DNA of 64,000 nucleotides from Picosynechococcus sp. PCC 7117 (GCF_001693275.1 NZ_CP016477.1:1054001-1118000), one strand, 5' to 3'; shown: positions 35,618 to 45,156, numbered from the stretch's first letter. The notes: generated by a model not told the origin, from the letters alone. Numbers and translations: made by a program.

Positions 35618-37075
35618 ATGTCAGCCATCCGCACGCTACACCAACAACTCATTTCAAAGGAACGTACTGCTGTCGAAATTTTGACGGAAACGTTTGCTCA
35701 TATCGAAGCGGTGGAACCCAAGGTTAAAGCGTTTTTGACCCTGACTAAGGAGCAGGCCTTGGCCCAGGCGGCACAAGTGGATGCAAAAATTGCAGCGGGG
35801 GAAACCATTAGCCTCCTAGAAGGCATTCCCATTGCGATTAAGGATAATCTCTGTACGAAAGGCATTCAGACGACCTGTGCTTCGCGCATCCTCGAAGGCT
35901 TTGTGCCGACCTACGAATCGACAGTCACCCAGAAGTTGCAGGAAGCTGGGGCGATCATGGTGGGCAAAACCAATTTGGATGAGTTTGCCATGGGGAGTTC
36001 AACGGAAAATTCTGGCTATCAAGTGACGGGCAACCCTTGGGATGTGACGCGGGTACCGGGGGGATCCTCCGGGGGGTCAGCGGCGGCAGTGGCAGCGGGA
36101 GAAGCGCCGATCGCCCTGGGTTCAGATACTGGTGGCTCGATTCGACAACCGGCGTCTCTATGCGGGGTTGTGGGCCTTAAACCGACCTATGGTCTGGTGT
36201 CTCGTTTTGGCTTGGTGGCCTATGCGTCTTCTCTGGATCAAATTGGCCCCTTTGCGCGGACGGTGGAAGATACAGCAATTCTTTTAGAGGCGATCGCCGG
36301 CCATGATCCCAAAGATTCCACCAGTTTAGATGTAGATATTCCCCAGTATAGTCAGTTACTCCAGCCGGAACTCCCCAAGGATAAGCCCCTCAAAATTGGC
36401 ATCATCCAGGAAACCTTCGGAGAAGGGCTCGATCCAGAAGTGGCTGAAGCGGTTCAAAAGGCGATCGCCCAATTCCAAGAGCTTGGTGCCGAAGTCGAAA
36501 CCATTTCCTGTCCCCGCTTCCGTTACGGCTTACCCGCCTACTACATCATTGCCCCGTCCGAAGCCTCTGCAAATTTGGCCCGTTACGATGCCGTCAAATA
36601 TGGCACCCGTAATGCTGCAGCCGATAACCTTGTTGATATGTACACCCAAACCCGGGCCGCTGGTTTTGGCCCCGAGGTAAAGCGCCGGATTATGCTCGGC
36701 ACCTATACCCTCTCCGCTGGTTACTATGATGCCTACTACCTCAAAGCCCAGAAAGTACGCACTTTAATTAAAGAAGACTTCGATCAAGCCTTTGCCAAAG
36801 TGGACGTGCTCATTTGTCCCACTTCCCCCAGCACCGCTTTCAAAGCCGGCGAAAAAACCGACGATCCCCTCAGCATGTATCTCTCTGACTTGATGACTAT
36901 TCCTGTCAATTTGGCAGGTCTGCCGGCCCTGAGTCTTCCCTGTGGCTTTGATGCCCAAGGACTCCCCATCGGGATGCAACTGATCGGCAATGTTCTCCGA
37001 GAGGATCTCTTACTCCAGGTGGCCCATGTCTATGAACAGGCAACGGCTTGGCACCAGAAAGAACCCCAGCTATAA
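35618..37075 (+). CDS. gatA: Glutamyl-tRNA(Gln) amidotransferase subunit A
   Basis: The 485-residue amidase-signature enzyme has the Ser-Ser-Lys triad: Lys75 in PIAIKDNLC, Ser150 in [14 protein letters not shown] and Ser174 in [11 protein letters not shown]. GatA releases ammonia from glutamine, and the GatCAB complex uses it to convert Glu-tRNA(Gln) to Gln-tRNA(Gln), the normal route in cyanobacteria. GatB and GatC are not adjacent. A terminator follows. Confidence 0.97.
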   Translation: MSAIRTLHQQLISKERTAVEILTETFAHIEAVEPKVKAFLTLTKEQALAQAAQVDAKIAAGETISLLEGIPIAIKDNLCTKGIQTTCASRILEGFVPTYESTVTQKLQEAGAIMVGKTNLDEFAMGSSTENSGYQVTGNPWDVTRVPGGSSGGSAAAVAAGEAPIALGSDTGGSIRQPASLCGVVGLKPTYGLVSRFGLVAYASSLDQIGPFARTVEDTAILLEAIAGHDPKDSTSLDVDIPQYSQLLQPELPKDKPLKIGIIQETFGEGLDPEVAEAVQKAIAQFQELGAEVETISCPRFRYGLPAYYIIAPSEASANLARYDAVKYGTRNAAADNLVDMYTQTRAAGFGPEVKRRIMLGTYTLSAGYYDAYYLKAQKVRTLIKEDFDQAFAKVDVLICPTSPSTAFKAGEKTDDPLSMYLSDLMTIPVNLAGLPALSLPCGFDAQGLPIGMQLIGNVLREDLLLQVAHVYEQATAWHQKEPQL

Positions 37076-37120
37076 AAAAAGCCCTTACACAAAACAAATT
37101 TAACAAATTCAACTTATCAG

Positions 37121-37151
37121 TCCCCCTCAATCACTGCAGGGGGATTTTTTT
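37121..37151 (+). terminator. Rho-independent terminator of gatA
   Basis: TCCCCCT / AGGGGGA makes a perfect 7-bp stem with a 10-base loop followed by seven T. Confidence 0.9.
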
Positions 37152-37191
37152 ATGCCGTAAATGCCGCAGCAGAGCCCCAATCATCAAGATC

Positions 37192-37220
37192 AAAAAAAAG
37201 CGAACAGATAACCTGTCCGC
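37192..37220 (-). terminator. Rho-independent terminator of the rplJ-rplL group
   Basis: On the minus strand GCGGACAG / CTGTTCGC pairs over 8 bp (one G-U) with a 5-base loop and then eight T, 64 bp after the rplL stop. It shows that rpoB/rpoC do not follow rplL in this genome region, unlike in many bacteria. Confidence 0.88.
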
Positions 37221-37283
37221 TAATCAATCAACTAAATATTAATTGAATCTATACTTATCTAACAATAAGCAAGTTGATATAAA

Positions 37284-37670
37284 TTACTTAACGCTTGCTT
37301 TTGCACCAGCATCTTCAAGTTGCTTCTTGATGGCTTCAGCATCTTCTTTGCCAGTGCCTTCTTTGATGGGCTTAGGCGCAGATTCAACCATTTCTTTGGC
37401 TTCCTTAAGACCGAGGCCAGTGATGCCACGAACAACCTTAAGAACGGCGATTTTCTTGTCAGCGGGAACTTCATCGAGAATAACGTCAAATTCAGTCTTC
37501 TCTTCAACTTCCTCAGCAGCAGCAGCACCGGGGGCAGCCATTACCATGCCACCAACGGGAGCAGCAGCGCTAACGCCAAAGGTTTCTTCGATTTGCTTAA
37601 CTAATTCAGCTGCTTCGAGCAGGGTTAGAGATTGCAACTTCTCCAAAATTTCATCGGTAGTAGCAGACAT
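37284..37670 (-). CDS. rplL: 50S ribosomal protein L7/L12
   Basis: The 128-residue acidic protein has an N-terminal dimerisation helix pair (1-35), an Ala/Gly-rich hinge (36-55) and the C-terminal domain that recruits elongation factors ([24 protein letters not shown] near 75-98). It forms the mobile stalk on L10. The usual rplJ-rplL order is kept, 87 bp apart, with an AAGGAG-like site before the ATG. Confidence 0.97.
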   Translation of the reverse strand: MSATTDEILEKLQSLTLLEAAELVKQIEETFGVSAAAPVGGMVMAAPGAAAAEEVEEKTEFDVILDEVPADKKIAVLKVVRGITGLGLKEAKEMVESAPKPIKEGTGKEDAEAIKKQLEDAGAKASVK

Positions 37671-37757
37671 TTAATCTATCTCCTTAGTGAATAAAAATTA
37701 CGTTTAGAACAACGAGAAAGTTAGGCCGCAATGATAGAAATCACGCGACGTTGAGAG

Positions 37758-38285
37758 TTAGGCTGCTTCTTTTTCGGAAACAGCTTTGATGGCTCTGGCC
37801 AAAGAACCCGGTACTTCGTTGATGCCGATGGCGATTTTTGCAGTAACTGCATTGATCGCACCTGCAATCTGACCGTAAAGTTGGTCTTTGGTGGGCAGAT
37901 CACCGAGGGCTTCGATTTGGTCGCTGGTTAAAGCTTGACCTTCCATAACGCCGCCACGAAGTTCGGTTTTCTTCGTTGCTTTGCGGAATTCTTTGTAAGC
38001 TTTAACGGCGGAAGCAACATCTTCTCCAGCAATTAAAAATGCGGAGGAATCTTTTAAGAGAGATTGCACAGGTTGCCACGTTTCGTCACCATCAACGGCA
38101 ATATGCATCAGCGTATTTTTCGCAATTTTGCAATATGCCCCGGCAGGACGAAGGCGGTTACGCAAATCAGTGATTTCCGCAACGGTTAAACCCTTGTAAT
38201 CAATCACAAAAGTAAGTTGTGCATCCTTGAGCAAATCCTTGATCTCAGCAACCAATTCTTGCTTATCTGCTAGCGATTTTCCCAT
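37758..38285 (-). CDS. rplJ: 50S ribosomal protein L10
   Basis: The 175-residue protein begins MGKSLADKQELVAEI and has the 23S-binding N-domain (GLTVAEITDLRNRLRPAGAYC-KNTL) and a C-terminal helix that holds L7/L12 dimers. An almost ideal AAGGAGGTGAG ribosome site precedes the ATG. A hairpin with T-run lies in its leader, suggesting autoregulated attenuation. Confidence 0.96.
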   Translation of the reverse strand: MGKSLADKQELVAEIKDLLKDAQLTFVIDYKGLTVAEITDLRNRLRPAGAYCKIAKNTLMHIAVDGDETWQPVQSLLKDSSAFLIAGEDVASAVKAYKEFRKATKKTELRGGVMEGQALTSDQIEALGDLPTKDQLYGQIAGAINAVTAKIAIGINEVPGSLARAIKAVSEKEAA

Positions 38286-38330
38286 TCTGTTCTCACCTCC
38301 TTTTTGGGGAAAGGTTATTAAAGTAGGGAC

Positions 38331-38362
38331 AAAAAATAGACCCCAGCGACAATGCCAGGGTC
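38331..38362 (-). promoter_or_regulatory. Terminator-like hairpin in the L10 leader
   Basis: On the minus strand GACCCTGGC / GCTGGGGTC pairs over 9 bp with two G-U pairs and a 6-base loop, followed by TTTTTT, about 45 bp before the rplJ start and 136 bp after the rplA stop. The site fits an attenuator or partial terminator that uncouples rplJL from rplKA, as in L10-controlled leaders. Another perfect hairpin (TTCCAAG / CTTGGAA) lies at about 38377-38394. Confidence 0.6.
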
Positions 38363-38497
38363 ACGCTCTTCTTCCAAGCAAACTTGGAAAAAACTTGTTT
38401 AGTCTTGTAGCGTTTTACCTCGGCAGGATATTAAGCGATCGCCCCTGCTGTCTCTGGCATGAATACAAATCTATTTAATTGTTTTGCCTAAGAAGAC

Positions 38498-39214
38498 CTA
38501 GGCTTTTTCTTCAATGGAAAGATCCCGGAGGGCGTTGATATCCACCTGGATCGAAGGTCCCATGGAAGCAGACACATAAATGCTCCGCCAGTAACGACCT
38601 TTGGCCCCAGAAGGACGGTTCCGGTCGATGGTTTCCTGAAGAGCCTTTAAGTTTACCAGAAGATCTTCCGCAGCGAAAGAGGATTTACCAAAAAGCACGT
38701 GGACAATCCCTGCACGGTCAGCCCGGAACTCTTGTTTCCCTGCTTTAAAGGCGGCGATCGCCGTGGCAACATCCGTCGTCACAGTGCCACCCTTGGGCGA
38801 AGGCATCAAACCACGGGGGCCAAGCTGACGACCCAAACGAGCGACCTTCGGCATCATATCGGGCGTTGCGATCAAGACTTCAAAGTCCATCATGCCCTTC
38901 TGGATATCTTCAATGAGTTCCTCAGAACCAACGAGATCTGCTCCGGACTCTTCCGCAACCTTTACCTGTTCACCGCTAGTAATGACGGCGACCCGCACAG
39001 ACTGACCTGTGCCTTTCGGAAAAGCAACGGTCGTTCTCAACTGCTGATCCGTGTATTTCGGATCAATCCCTAAACGGATGTGAGCCTCAGCCGTTTCATC
39101 AAACTTAGCTGTGGCAGTTTCTTTCAAAAGGGTCAAAGCTTCTAGAGGCTCATAGGCTCTATCTTCAACCTTTTCAAGCGCCTCACGAAGCCGACGAGAT
39201 AATTTTTTTGCCAT
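38498..39214 (-). CDS. rplA: 50S ribosomal protein L1
   Basis: The 238-residue protein has the L1 signature [23 protein letters not shown] (first half) and [26 protein letters not shown] near 117-142. L1 forms the stalk that guides release of deacylated tRNA from the E site and often represses its own operon. It lies 91 bp after rplK. Confidence 0.97.
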   Translation of the reverse strand: MAKKLSRRLREALEKVEDRAYEPLEALTLLKETATAKFDETAEAHIRLGIDPKYTDQQLRTTVAFPKGTGQSVRVAVITSGEQVKVAEESGADLVGSEELIEDIQKGMMDFEVLIATPDMMPKVARLGRQLGPRGLMPSPKGGTVTTDVATAIAAFKAGKQEFRADRAGIVHVLFGKSSFAAEDLLVNLKALQETIDRNRPSGAKGRYWRSIYVSASMGPSIQVDINALRDLSIEEKA

Positions 39215-39305
39215 ACTTACTCCTTGGGTACATAACGAGACACACGCCTCTCCCCAAACATAAAGATTAAAAACTTAACTGTTGTATCCAGTTTCCAAGC
39301 AGTTA

Positions 39306-39731
39306 CTAATCCGTAACTGTAATGCCCATATTCCGCGCTGTACCGGCAACAATATTCATTGCTGCTTCGATATCGTTCGCATTCAAATCAGGCATTTTAG
39401 TTTGGGCGATTTCCTGCAATTGAGCCCGGGAGATAGAACCCGCCTTCTGCTTATTAGGCTGGGCAGAACCTTTCTCAACCCCAGCTGCCTTACGAATCAA
39501 GACAGAAGCGGGGGGCGTTTTCAGGATAAAGGTGAAACTCCGGTCTTCATATACCGAGATTTCTACAGGAATAATCATGCCTGCCTGGTCAGAAGTCTTC
39601 GCGTTGTACTCCTTACAGAAGGCCATGATGTTAACCCCATGCTGACCCAGGGCTGGCCCAACAGGAGGTGCAGGGTTGGCCTTACCCGCAGGCAAGGCTA
39701 ATTTAATTACCGTAACAACTTTTTTTGCCAT
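39306..39731 (-). CDS. rplK: 50S ribosomal protein L11
   Basis: The 141-residue protein has the N-terminal [27 protein letters not shown] segment that binds the GTPase-associated centre of 23S rRNA, and the C-terminal [26 protein letters not shown]. It starts two bases after the nusG stop, so the two are translationally close. Confidence 0.97.
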   Translation of the reverse strand: MAKKVVTVIKLALPAGKANPAPPVGPALGQHGVNIMAFCKEYNAKTSDQAGMIIPVEISVYEDRSFTFILKTPPASVLIRKAAGVEKGSAQPNKQKAGSISRAQLQEIAQTKMPDLNANDIEAAMNIVAGTARNMGITVTD

Positions 39732-39733
39732 CG

Positions 39734-40336
39734 CTAGCTCTGTTTTTCCACTTGAGTAAATTCAAGTTCTACTGGCGTATCTCGACCAAAGATCGACAAT
39801 AGAGCTTTCAGTTTGCTGCGCTCAGGGCTGACTTCAATGATCTCGCCTTCAAAATCCTTAAAAGGACCAGAAAGCACAAGAATTTTGTCGCCAATGGCCA
39901 TATCGACTTTAACAGTCGGTTCAACAACCTGAGCTTGTTTAAAGATGCGCTCTACTTCAGACTTACTGAGAGGCACGGGTTTAACATGGCCCCGTCCCCG
40001 ACCGTAGCTACGCTTCTGTTCGGCCCCAACAAAATTAATCACATGGGGCGTATTTTTGATAACCTGCCAAGCTTCATCATCTAGGGTCATCTGAATCAAG
40101 ACATAACCAGGAAAAACTTTTTCTTCTCCATGTTGCCGACTGCCATCCTTACGGATTTTGACGGTTGGGGTTTGGGGAATCTGAACCTGAAAGATCCGAT
40201 CCGCCACATCGAGAGTATGAATCCGTTGTTCAAGGTTTGCTTTGACTCTTTGTTCGCACCCAGATGCAACTTGGACGGCATACCAACGCGGTTTGGGTCC
40301 AGCTTGCGTTCCTGTGTATTCTTCTGAATGTTCCAT
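39734..40336 (-). CDS. nusG: Transcription elongation/antitermination factor NusG
   Basis: The 200-residue protein has the NGN domain ([19 protein letters not shown] near 18-36, FPGYVLIQM near 72) and a C-terminal KOW domain ([19 protein letters not shown]). NusG binds RNA polymerase and couples it to the ribosome or Rho. It follows secE by 18 bp and precedes rplK, the standard order. Confidence 0.97.
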   Translation of the reverse strand: MEHSEEYTGTQAGPKPRWYAVQVASGCEQRVKANLEQRIHTLDVADRIFQVQIPQTPTVKIRKDGSRQHGEEKVFPGYVLIQMTLDDEAWQVIKNTPHVINFVGAEQKRSYGRGRGHVKPVPLSKSEVERIFKQAQVVEPTVKVDMAIGDKILVLSGPFKDFEGEIIEVSPERSKLKALLSIFGRDTPVELEFTQVEKQS

Positions 40337-40354
40337 AGAAAGTTAAAGAGTCTT

Positions 40355-40582
40355 TTAAAATACAGCACCTGAAACGAAAATGAAGAGATTGTCCACGACG
40401 TAGATAACAGTCGCAACAAGAATCACCATCAAAATGACAGCGGCAGATTCACTAATGAGCTGCTGGCGAGAGGGCCAAACAACCTTAGCTAGTTCTTCTT
40501 TTGTTTCATTGGCGTATTTCGTAACATCGAAACCTTCGGGCTTATTGGCTTCAGTCTCGACGGTCTTCTTTGTTTTGGCCAC
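40355..40582 (-). CDS. secE: Preprotein translocase subunit SecE
   Basis: The start is set at GTG 40582 because GGGAGGAG sits about 8 bases upstream; a reading from ATG 40612 would place that site inside the gene. The 75-residue product has a hydrophilic N-terminus, the conserved KEELAKVVWPSRQQL amphipathic segment and one membrane helix (AAVILMVILVATVIYVV). SecE clamps SecY in the translocon. tRNA-Trp lies 61 bp upstream. Confidence 0.93.
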   Translation of the reverse strand: MAKTKKTVETEANKPEGFDVTKYANETKEELAKVVWPSRQQLISESAAVILMVILVATVIYVVDNLFIFVSGAVF

Positions 40583-40643
40583 AATCAGAAACTCCTCCCA
40601 GAGCCACTGCAATACTTCAACTAAAGTTTAATGTAAATTGAAA

Positions 40644-40716
40644 CGCGCCCTGGAGGACTCGAACCCCCGACATCAGGTTTTGGAGACCTGCGTTCTACCA
40701 ACTGAACTAAGGACGC
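40644..40716 (-). tRNA. trnW: tRNA-Trp (anticodon CCA)
   Basis: The minus strand folds as a 73-nt cloverleaf: acceptor GCGTCCT / AGGGCGC with discriminator G, D-arm TTAGTTCAGTTGGTAGAA, anticodon loop CTCCAAA with CCA, and T-arm GGGGGTTCGAGTCCTCC. The 3' CCA is not encoded. It lies between rplS and secE on the same strand, the common place for tRNA-Trp upstream of secE. Confidence 0.96.
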
Positions 40717-40811
40717 TTGGGTACTTGCTCTTAACAAGCCTTAGCAATCTTAGCACAGGTGGCAGGCTTTGTGCAAAACATTTTGAGCGAATCAAATGGA
40801 TTACAAAAAGC

Positions 40812-41174
40812 CTAGATCGGGCGATCGAAACGTTGCTTGATCCGAGTTGCCTTACCAACGCGATCGCGCAAGTAATACAGTTTAGCCCGGCGGACTTTAC
40901 CACGACGGATAACTTTGATGTTATCAACGAGGGGAGAGTGCAACAGGAAGACCCGTTCAACACCAATCCCTTGGAAAATTTTACGCACAGTGATGGTTTC
41001 GTTAATCCCACCATTGCGCATGGCAATAACGGTACCTTCGTAGGGCTGAACCCGTTCTTTGGTACCTTCTTTGATTTTGACTCCGACTCGAACGGTGTCG
41101 CCCACGTGGATGGTCGGGAGATCATCCTTGAGCTGTTCCGCTTCGATGGAGCGAATGATTGCTTCAGCGTTCAT
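40812..41174 (-). CDS. rplS: 50S ribosomal protein L19
   Basis: The 120-residue basic protein contains the L19 blocks [24 protein letters not shown] and [22 protein letters not shown]19 sits at the 30S-50S interface. It lies upstream of tRNA-Trp and secE on the same strand and may be co-transcribed with them. Confidence 0.97.
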   Translation of the reverse strand: MNAEAIIRSIEAEQLKDDLPTIHVGDTVRVGVKIKEGTKERVQPYEGTVIAMRNGGINETITVRKIFQGIGVERVFLLHSPLVDNIKVIRRGKVRRAKLYYLRDRVGKATRIKQRFDRPI

Positions 41175-41271
41175 GGTTTTTCAAAAAACTCACAATTTAT
41201 CAGTATATGTACAATACAACTTAAAGTCAAAATAAAACTCAGTTCCCTAAATTTAAAAGCTTAATAACTTC

Positions 41272-41300
41272 AAAAAAAAGTGAGCCGAAATCGACCCACT
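41272..41300 (-). terminator. Rho-independent terminator of the porin gene
   Basis: On the minus strand GTGGGTCG / CGGCTCAC pairs over 8 bp with two G-U pairs, then eight T, 48 bp after the porin stop. Confidence 0.8.
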
Positions 41301-41347
41301 CTAAATACTCTTAGTTGTGAAGAACAACAATTCTCGGAAATCTCAAT

Positions 41348-42931
41348 TTAAAAACTAAATCTAGTCCGAATTGCACCCACCACAATGGTGTCATTATTAT
41401 CGTTATTGTTGGGGTTGAAAATGACATAAGCACCAGGAGTAATAGTGATATTGTCGTTCAACTTATAACGATACTGGAGCTCAGCAAGGTAAGAAGTGTC
41501 ATCATTTTCACCAAGCGCATCAACGCCACTAGCGCTAGTTACCTTAGGCGGTTGACCGAAGATGAAGCCAAGAACGTTGCCATCGCCACCGACATCGAGG
41601 AGAGCCGCATTAACAGCCCAGTTCCAGATGTCTGCCTCGCCATCTCCTAATTCAAAGTCGGCTTTGGTGTAGCCAACCCAACCAGCAAGATTAAAACGAG
41701 AGCCGACCATCCAACTACCTTCGATACCAAAGTTGTTAGCAGTTGTGGCTTCATTCCCAAAGGGACGTCTTGGTAGACCATCAATGGTGCTAGCACTAAG
41801 GTTAACAGACCCAGATTTCTGATATGTGTTGGTGTAGGTGAGAGCCAGATCAATCTTGTCGGTGGGAGAGAATGCTAGCTGAGCCCCGGTAACATAGCTA
41901 CCGTTGAAAAGGCCATTCTTTTCTTCAGGATTATTGACGTCGCCATCGTCGGCCAAATAAATACCGGAGAGAGTAAATCTATCACTGAGATTGTAGTTGA
42001 AACCGACACCAGCACCGTCAGAACCACGTAAAGTGAGCGGGTTACGGCGGCCAAAACGAGACAAAGCACCATCACCACTGCTTTCAAAATAAGGGTTAGT
42101 CGCGGTAAAGACATCATCGATACCCATGCCAATGGCACCTACGTAACCACGGGCTCTGGAACCGACAGGGAACCGATAATACAACTTAGAAATTTCGACA
42201 TCATTCCCGTTATCACCGTCAAAACCAAGACGAGCAGTACGAGTTCCAGTCGCATCATTTAACTCAGCAACATTACCAGCTTCCAAACGAGTACGGAGGC
42301 GGTCTCTGCCAGTGAAGCTAGTGTCGAGATTTAGACGAACACGGTTGCTGAAAGTAATTTGATCATCAATGTCTTCGCCATCACTGTCAGCTTTCTCTTC
42401 ACCGAAGGCACCAACAAGGTTAAAGAGCACTTCCCCACCGAGTTTGGTGGTAGTGGAGAATTGGTTGTCTTCGAGAAATTCAACGCGGCCTTCGAGGTCA
42501 TCAACGCGAGCACCGAGGGTCGCAAGTTCGGCCTCAAATTCGTTTACGAGACGACGGAGTGCAGCGAGATCTTCGGGGGTTACTTCAGAAGTACCACTTT
42601 GAATCATCCGCTCGATTTGCTGTAAACAAGCGTTTAGGCCAGCAGCAAATTCATAACGGCTGAGGGGACGGCTACCACGGAAAGTGCCATCGGGATAACC
42701 AACGATACAGTTGTAGTTTTCGACTAGGTTGCGCAGTGCGTCAAAGGCCCAGTCAGAAGGAGAAACATCGCTGAGTTGGAAAACGCTATTAACCTGAGCG
42801 ATGTCGTCTTGGCTATAGCTGTTGATTTGATCGAGAAGTTCAGTGTTGGCTTGGGCAGTGCCAGAAAAAGCTACGGTTGCACCTAGGGCAACGGAAGCGC
42901 CACTGAGAAAAGTTCTCACTGTTTTAGACAT
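41348..42931 (-). CDS. SLH-domain OprB-type outer-membrane porin
   Basis: The start is ATG 42931 (MSKTVRTFLSGASVALG), which gives a clean signal peptide ending near AQA; a longer form would bury it. The 527-residue protein then has one SLH-like domain (DVSPSDWAFDALRNLVENYNCIVGYPDGTFRG, about 55-90), a coiled coil (LAALRRLVNEFEAELATLGARVDDLEGRVEFLE, 123-158) and a beta-barrel ending in the aromatic RTRFSF. This is the main cyanobacterial porin type, anchored to peptidoglycan by SLH; some members are linked to iron uptake. The substrate is not shown. Confidence 0.9.
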   Translation of the reverse strand: MSKTVRTFLSGASVALGATVAFSGTAQANTELLDQINSYSQDDIAQVNSVFQLSDVSPSDWAFDALRNLVENYNCIVGYPDGTFRGSRPLSRYEFAAGLNACLQQIERMIQSGTSEVTPEDLAALRRLVNEFEAELATLGARVDDLEGRVEFLEDNQFSTTTKLGGEVLFNLVGAFGEEKADSDGEDIDDQITFSNRVRLNLDTSFTGRDRLRTRLEAGNVAELNDATGTRTARLGFDGDNGNDVEISKLYYRFPVGSRARGYVGAIGMGIDDVFTATNPYFESSGDGALSRFGRRNPLTLRGSDGAGVGFNYNLSDRFTLSGIYLADDGDVNNPEEKNGLFNGSYVTGAQLAFSPTDKIDLALTYTNTYQKSGSVNLSASTIDGLPRRPFGNEATTANNFGIEGSWMVGSRFNLAGWVGYTKADFELGDGEADIWNWAVNAALLDVGGDGNVLGFIFGQPPKVTSASGVDALGENDDTSYLAELQYRYKLNDNITITPGAYVIFNPNNNDNNDTIVVGAIRTRFSF

Positions 42932-43345
42932 ATTCGATTGAACCTCACACCTGAGATATTTTTTGACTTTGAGCTTGGGCATTTATGTTATTGATAAGCA
43001 TGTTTTATTACTGCAAATCATTTTCAAAACGCCGCTTAGCAGTATAGCACCAGAAATTCACAACTTTCAATATCTGTAAAGTTGGATACGGGCTAGTTTA
43101 TAGTTTGATGCACCTCTAGTGAACCAAAGGAGGATTAATATCGCCTTGATGTTGGATTAATGGCAGGTTAAAGATCCAAGAATAGACGGATAGTGGTGTG
43201 TTGGAAATGTGACAAAAAAGTTGACATAAACACAAAAGCGGTTAAGAAAATGCGTAAAGAGGCTTTCTAGGGGGGATTCTCTCGCTACAGTGAAATTATT
43301 GGCAGAGGCGACAGGCGATCGCCCCAGGCCATGTAATTTTAGACA
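42932..43345. other. Intergenic region upstream of the porin gene
   Basis: These 414 bp separate the divergent porin and the small ABM-like gene and must hold the promoters of both. A TTGACA lies at 43221-43226, without a convincing -10 box. An AAGGAGGATTAAT stretch near 43128 leads to no open frame of useful length. Nothing else is recognisable. Confidence 0.4.
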
Positions 43346-43684
43346 ATGGGAAATTCAACTATGCAAGGACTTAACGACTGTCTCCGCCATAAGGTTGCGT
43401 ATGTGGCGATCGGTGAATTTAAACCTGGACGGTTTGCCCAGGCCCAAACCCTTTATGAAAAAATTGTGTCCAGCTATTCAGAGGGATTCCAAGGGGCTTT
43501 TTTGCTGCAAAAAATGGGGCCAAACAGTGATCAAGGCATTGCGATGATCCTTTGGGACAATATTGAAGATATGGATAAAAATCAGACGGAACTCAGCCAA
43601 AAAATTATGGCGGAAATGAATCCTCTCTTTGCAGAACCGCCAGAAACAGATTTTTATCAGGTTTGCAGTGAGGTTCAACCATAG
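43346..43684 (+). CDS. Small ABM-like (dimeric alpha/beta barrel) protein, hypothetical
   Basis: The 112-residue product, or 107 residues from ATG 43361, has the pattern VAYVAIGEFKPGRFAQAQTLYEKIVSSY, GFQGAFLLQKM and GIAMILWDNIEDM. This fits the ferredoxin-like fold of antibiotic-biosynthesis-monooxygenase-type proteins, which often act as heme-degrading or quinone-oxidising enzymes, or have unknown roles. No catalytic residues can be named. It is convergent with prfA across a structured repeat. Confidence 0.6.
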   Translation: MGNSTMQGLNDCLRHKVAYVAIGEFKPGRFAQAQTLYEKIVSSYSEGFQGAFLLQKMGPNSDQGIAMILWDNIEDMDKNQTELSQKIMAEMNPLFAEPPETDFYQVCSEVQP

Positions 43685-43730
43685 GGAAGGAACCCCTTCC
43701 GGCCTGCGGCCACCTTCCCCAGGGAAGGAT
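43685..43730. repeat. Structured palindromic repeat between convergent genes
   Basis: On the plus strand GGCC-TGC-GGCC (43701-43711) and CCTTCCC-CA-GGGAAGG (43713-43728) form two tandem hairpins, with further complementary arms at GGAAGG-AACC-CCTTCC (43685-43700). It aligns with the 11510-11540 repeat in reverse orientation, with base changes on both sides of each stem. It occupies the whole gap from the stop of the small ABM-like gene to within 3 bp of the prfA stop. Confidence 0.75.
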
Positions 43731-43733
43731 TTA

Positions 43734-44825
43734 TTAGCTTTCGGCGGCGAGTTGTTCGAGTTGAGCCTGTTGGTCTTGGGAGATGCAAGCCTGGAGCATA
43801 TCCTCAATATCTCCTTCTAGGGCCGGGGCTAAGGAAAAGTTTTGGCCTAGGCGGTGATCTGTGACGCGATTATCTTTGTAATTGTAGGTGCGAATTTTTT
43901 CAGAACGGGCGCCGGTACCCACCTGGGATTTACGCATGGAACTGACTTCCTCTTGCTGCCGCTGGAGTTCCATTTCATAGAGCTTTGCCCGGAGAATTTG
44001 CATTGCCCGCTCTCGGTTCTGTAATTGCGATCGCTCTTCTGTACAAAAGACGCGGATTCCCGTCGGTTTGTGGAACAGGTCAACGGCCGTTTCTACTTTG
44101 TTGACGTTCTGGCCCCCAGCACCGCCAGAACGGGCGGTGGTCATCTCAATGTCCTTAGGATCAATTTCGACTTCGACATCATCAACTTCTGGCATCACAG
44201 CAATGGTTGCTGTGGAGGTGTGAACCCGCCCCCCAGCTTCGGTAACAGGTACCCGCTGGACTCGGTGGACGCCAGCTTCATACTTTAATTTGCTGTAAAC
44301 TTGTTCCCCTTGAATTTCTAGGATGACGGCCTTGAAGCCCCCCATGTCGGCGGCCGATTCACTCAGGAGTTTCACCCGCCAGTTTTGACCTTCGGCATAG
44401 CGAGAATACATGCGGAGCAGATCCCCAGCCCAAATGCTTGCCTCATCGCCCCCTGTTCCGGCGCGAATTTCTAACATGATGTTCTTTTCGTCGTTGGGAT
44501 CTTTGGGTAACAGCAGAATCTTCAGACGATTTTCGAGGGTATCAATGGTATTTTCGAGTTCCTCGACTTCTAAATCCGCCATTTCCTTCATTTCGGGATC
44601 TCCGGCGGATTCTTTGAGAATTTCTTTGGCACCCCGGAGTTCTTCTTGTGCTTCTTTCCACTGATTGAAGGTATTTACTGTTTCTTCGAGGGAGGAGCGA
44701 ATTTTTGCCACCCGTTGTAGCTCATCGGGGTTCGTCGCAATGTCGGGATCGGCCAGGCGTCGGGTCATTTCCTGGAAGGTTTGTTCGACGGACTTTAGTT
44801 TATCGAGTAAGTATGCTTCAGCCAT
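43734..44825 (-). CDS. prfA: Peptide chain release factor 1
   Basis: The 363-residue protein has the codon-recognition tripeptide PVT in [15 protein letters not shown], typical of RF1 (UAA/UAG), and the GGQ motif in [11 protein letters not shown] that triggers peptide release. The length is normal. It is the last gene of the long ribosomal run on this strand, but a terminator separates it from rpmE, so it may use its own promoter. Confidence 0.97.
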   Translation of the reverse strand: MAEAYLLDKLKSVEQTFQEMTRRLADPDIATNPDELQRVAKIRSSLEETVNTFNQWKEAQEELRGAKEILKESAGDPEMKEMADLEVEELENTIDTLENRLKILLLPKDPNDEKNIMLEIRAGTGGDEASIWAGDLLRMYSRYAEGQNWRVKLLSESAADMGGFKAVILEIQGEQVYSKLKYEAGVHRVQRVPVTEAGGRVHTSTATIAVMPEVDDVEVEIDPKDIEMTTARSGGAGGQNVNKVETAVDLFHKPTGIRVFCTEERSQLQNRERAMQILRAKLYEMELQRQQEEVSSMRKSQVGTGARSEKIRTYNYKDNRVTDHRLGQNFSLAPALEGDIEDMLQACISQDQQAQLEQLAAES

Positions 44826-44870
44826 AATGCACAGAACGTTTTTACGCTAGGGGAAGGAAAGAGATCCCTA

Positions 44871-44905
44871 AAAAACAAAGGAACCCAGCAGGGGGCTGCC
44901 GGGTT
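44871..44905 (-). terminator. Terminator after rpmE
   Basis: On the minus strand AACCCGGCAG / CTGCTGGGTT pairs over 10 bp with one G-U and a 4-base loop, followed by CCTTTGTTTTT, 21 bp after the rpmE stop. The T-rich tail is interrupted, so termination may be partial. Confidence 0.75.
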
Positions 44906-44925
44906 GGGAAAACTCAAGGAAATAC

Positions 44926-45156
44926 CTATTTCTGGTCGTCGGAATTGTTGCTGAGCATACCGTACTTCCGGAGGAAACGGTCTACACGACCTTCGGTATC
45001 GATAATCTTTTGAGTTCCGGTGTAGAAGGGGTGGTTACCAGACCAAATTTCAACGTTGATTTCAGGTTGGGTAGAACCAATCGTCATCACAACTTCACCG
45101 TTACAGATGACTTTGGCGTCTGGGTACCATTCGGGATGAATATCAGCTTTGGGCAT
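44926..45156 (-). CDS. rpmE: 50S ribosomal protein L31
   Basis: The 76-residue protein has the L31 core PEWYPDAKVICNGEVV and SGNHPFYTGTQKIIDTEGRVDRFLRKYG. Zinc-type L31 has several cysteines including CHPF; here that reads NHPF and only one Cys remains, so it is a zinc-independent (C-minus) form. L31 bridges the subunits. It lies 86 bp after rpsI. Confidence 0.95.
   Translation of the reverse strand: MPKADIHPEWYPDAKVICNGEVVMTIGSTQPEINVEIWSGNHPFYTGTQKIIDTEGRVDRFLRKYGMLSNNSDDQK

Noticed and set aside
40638-41264. 208-codon open frame across tRNA-Trp and antisense to rplS
   Set aside because: It reads through a tRNA gene and is antisense to rplS; not protein-like.
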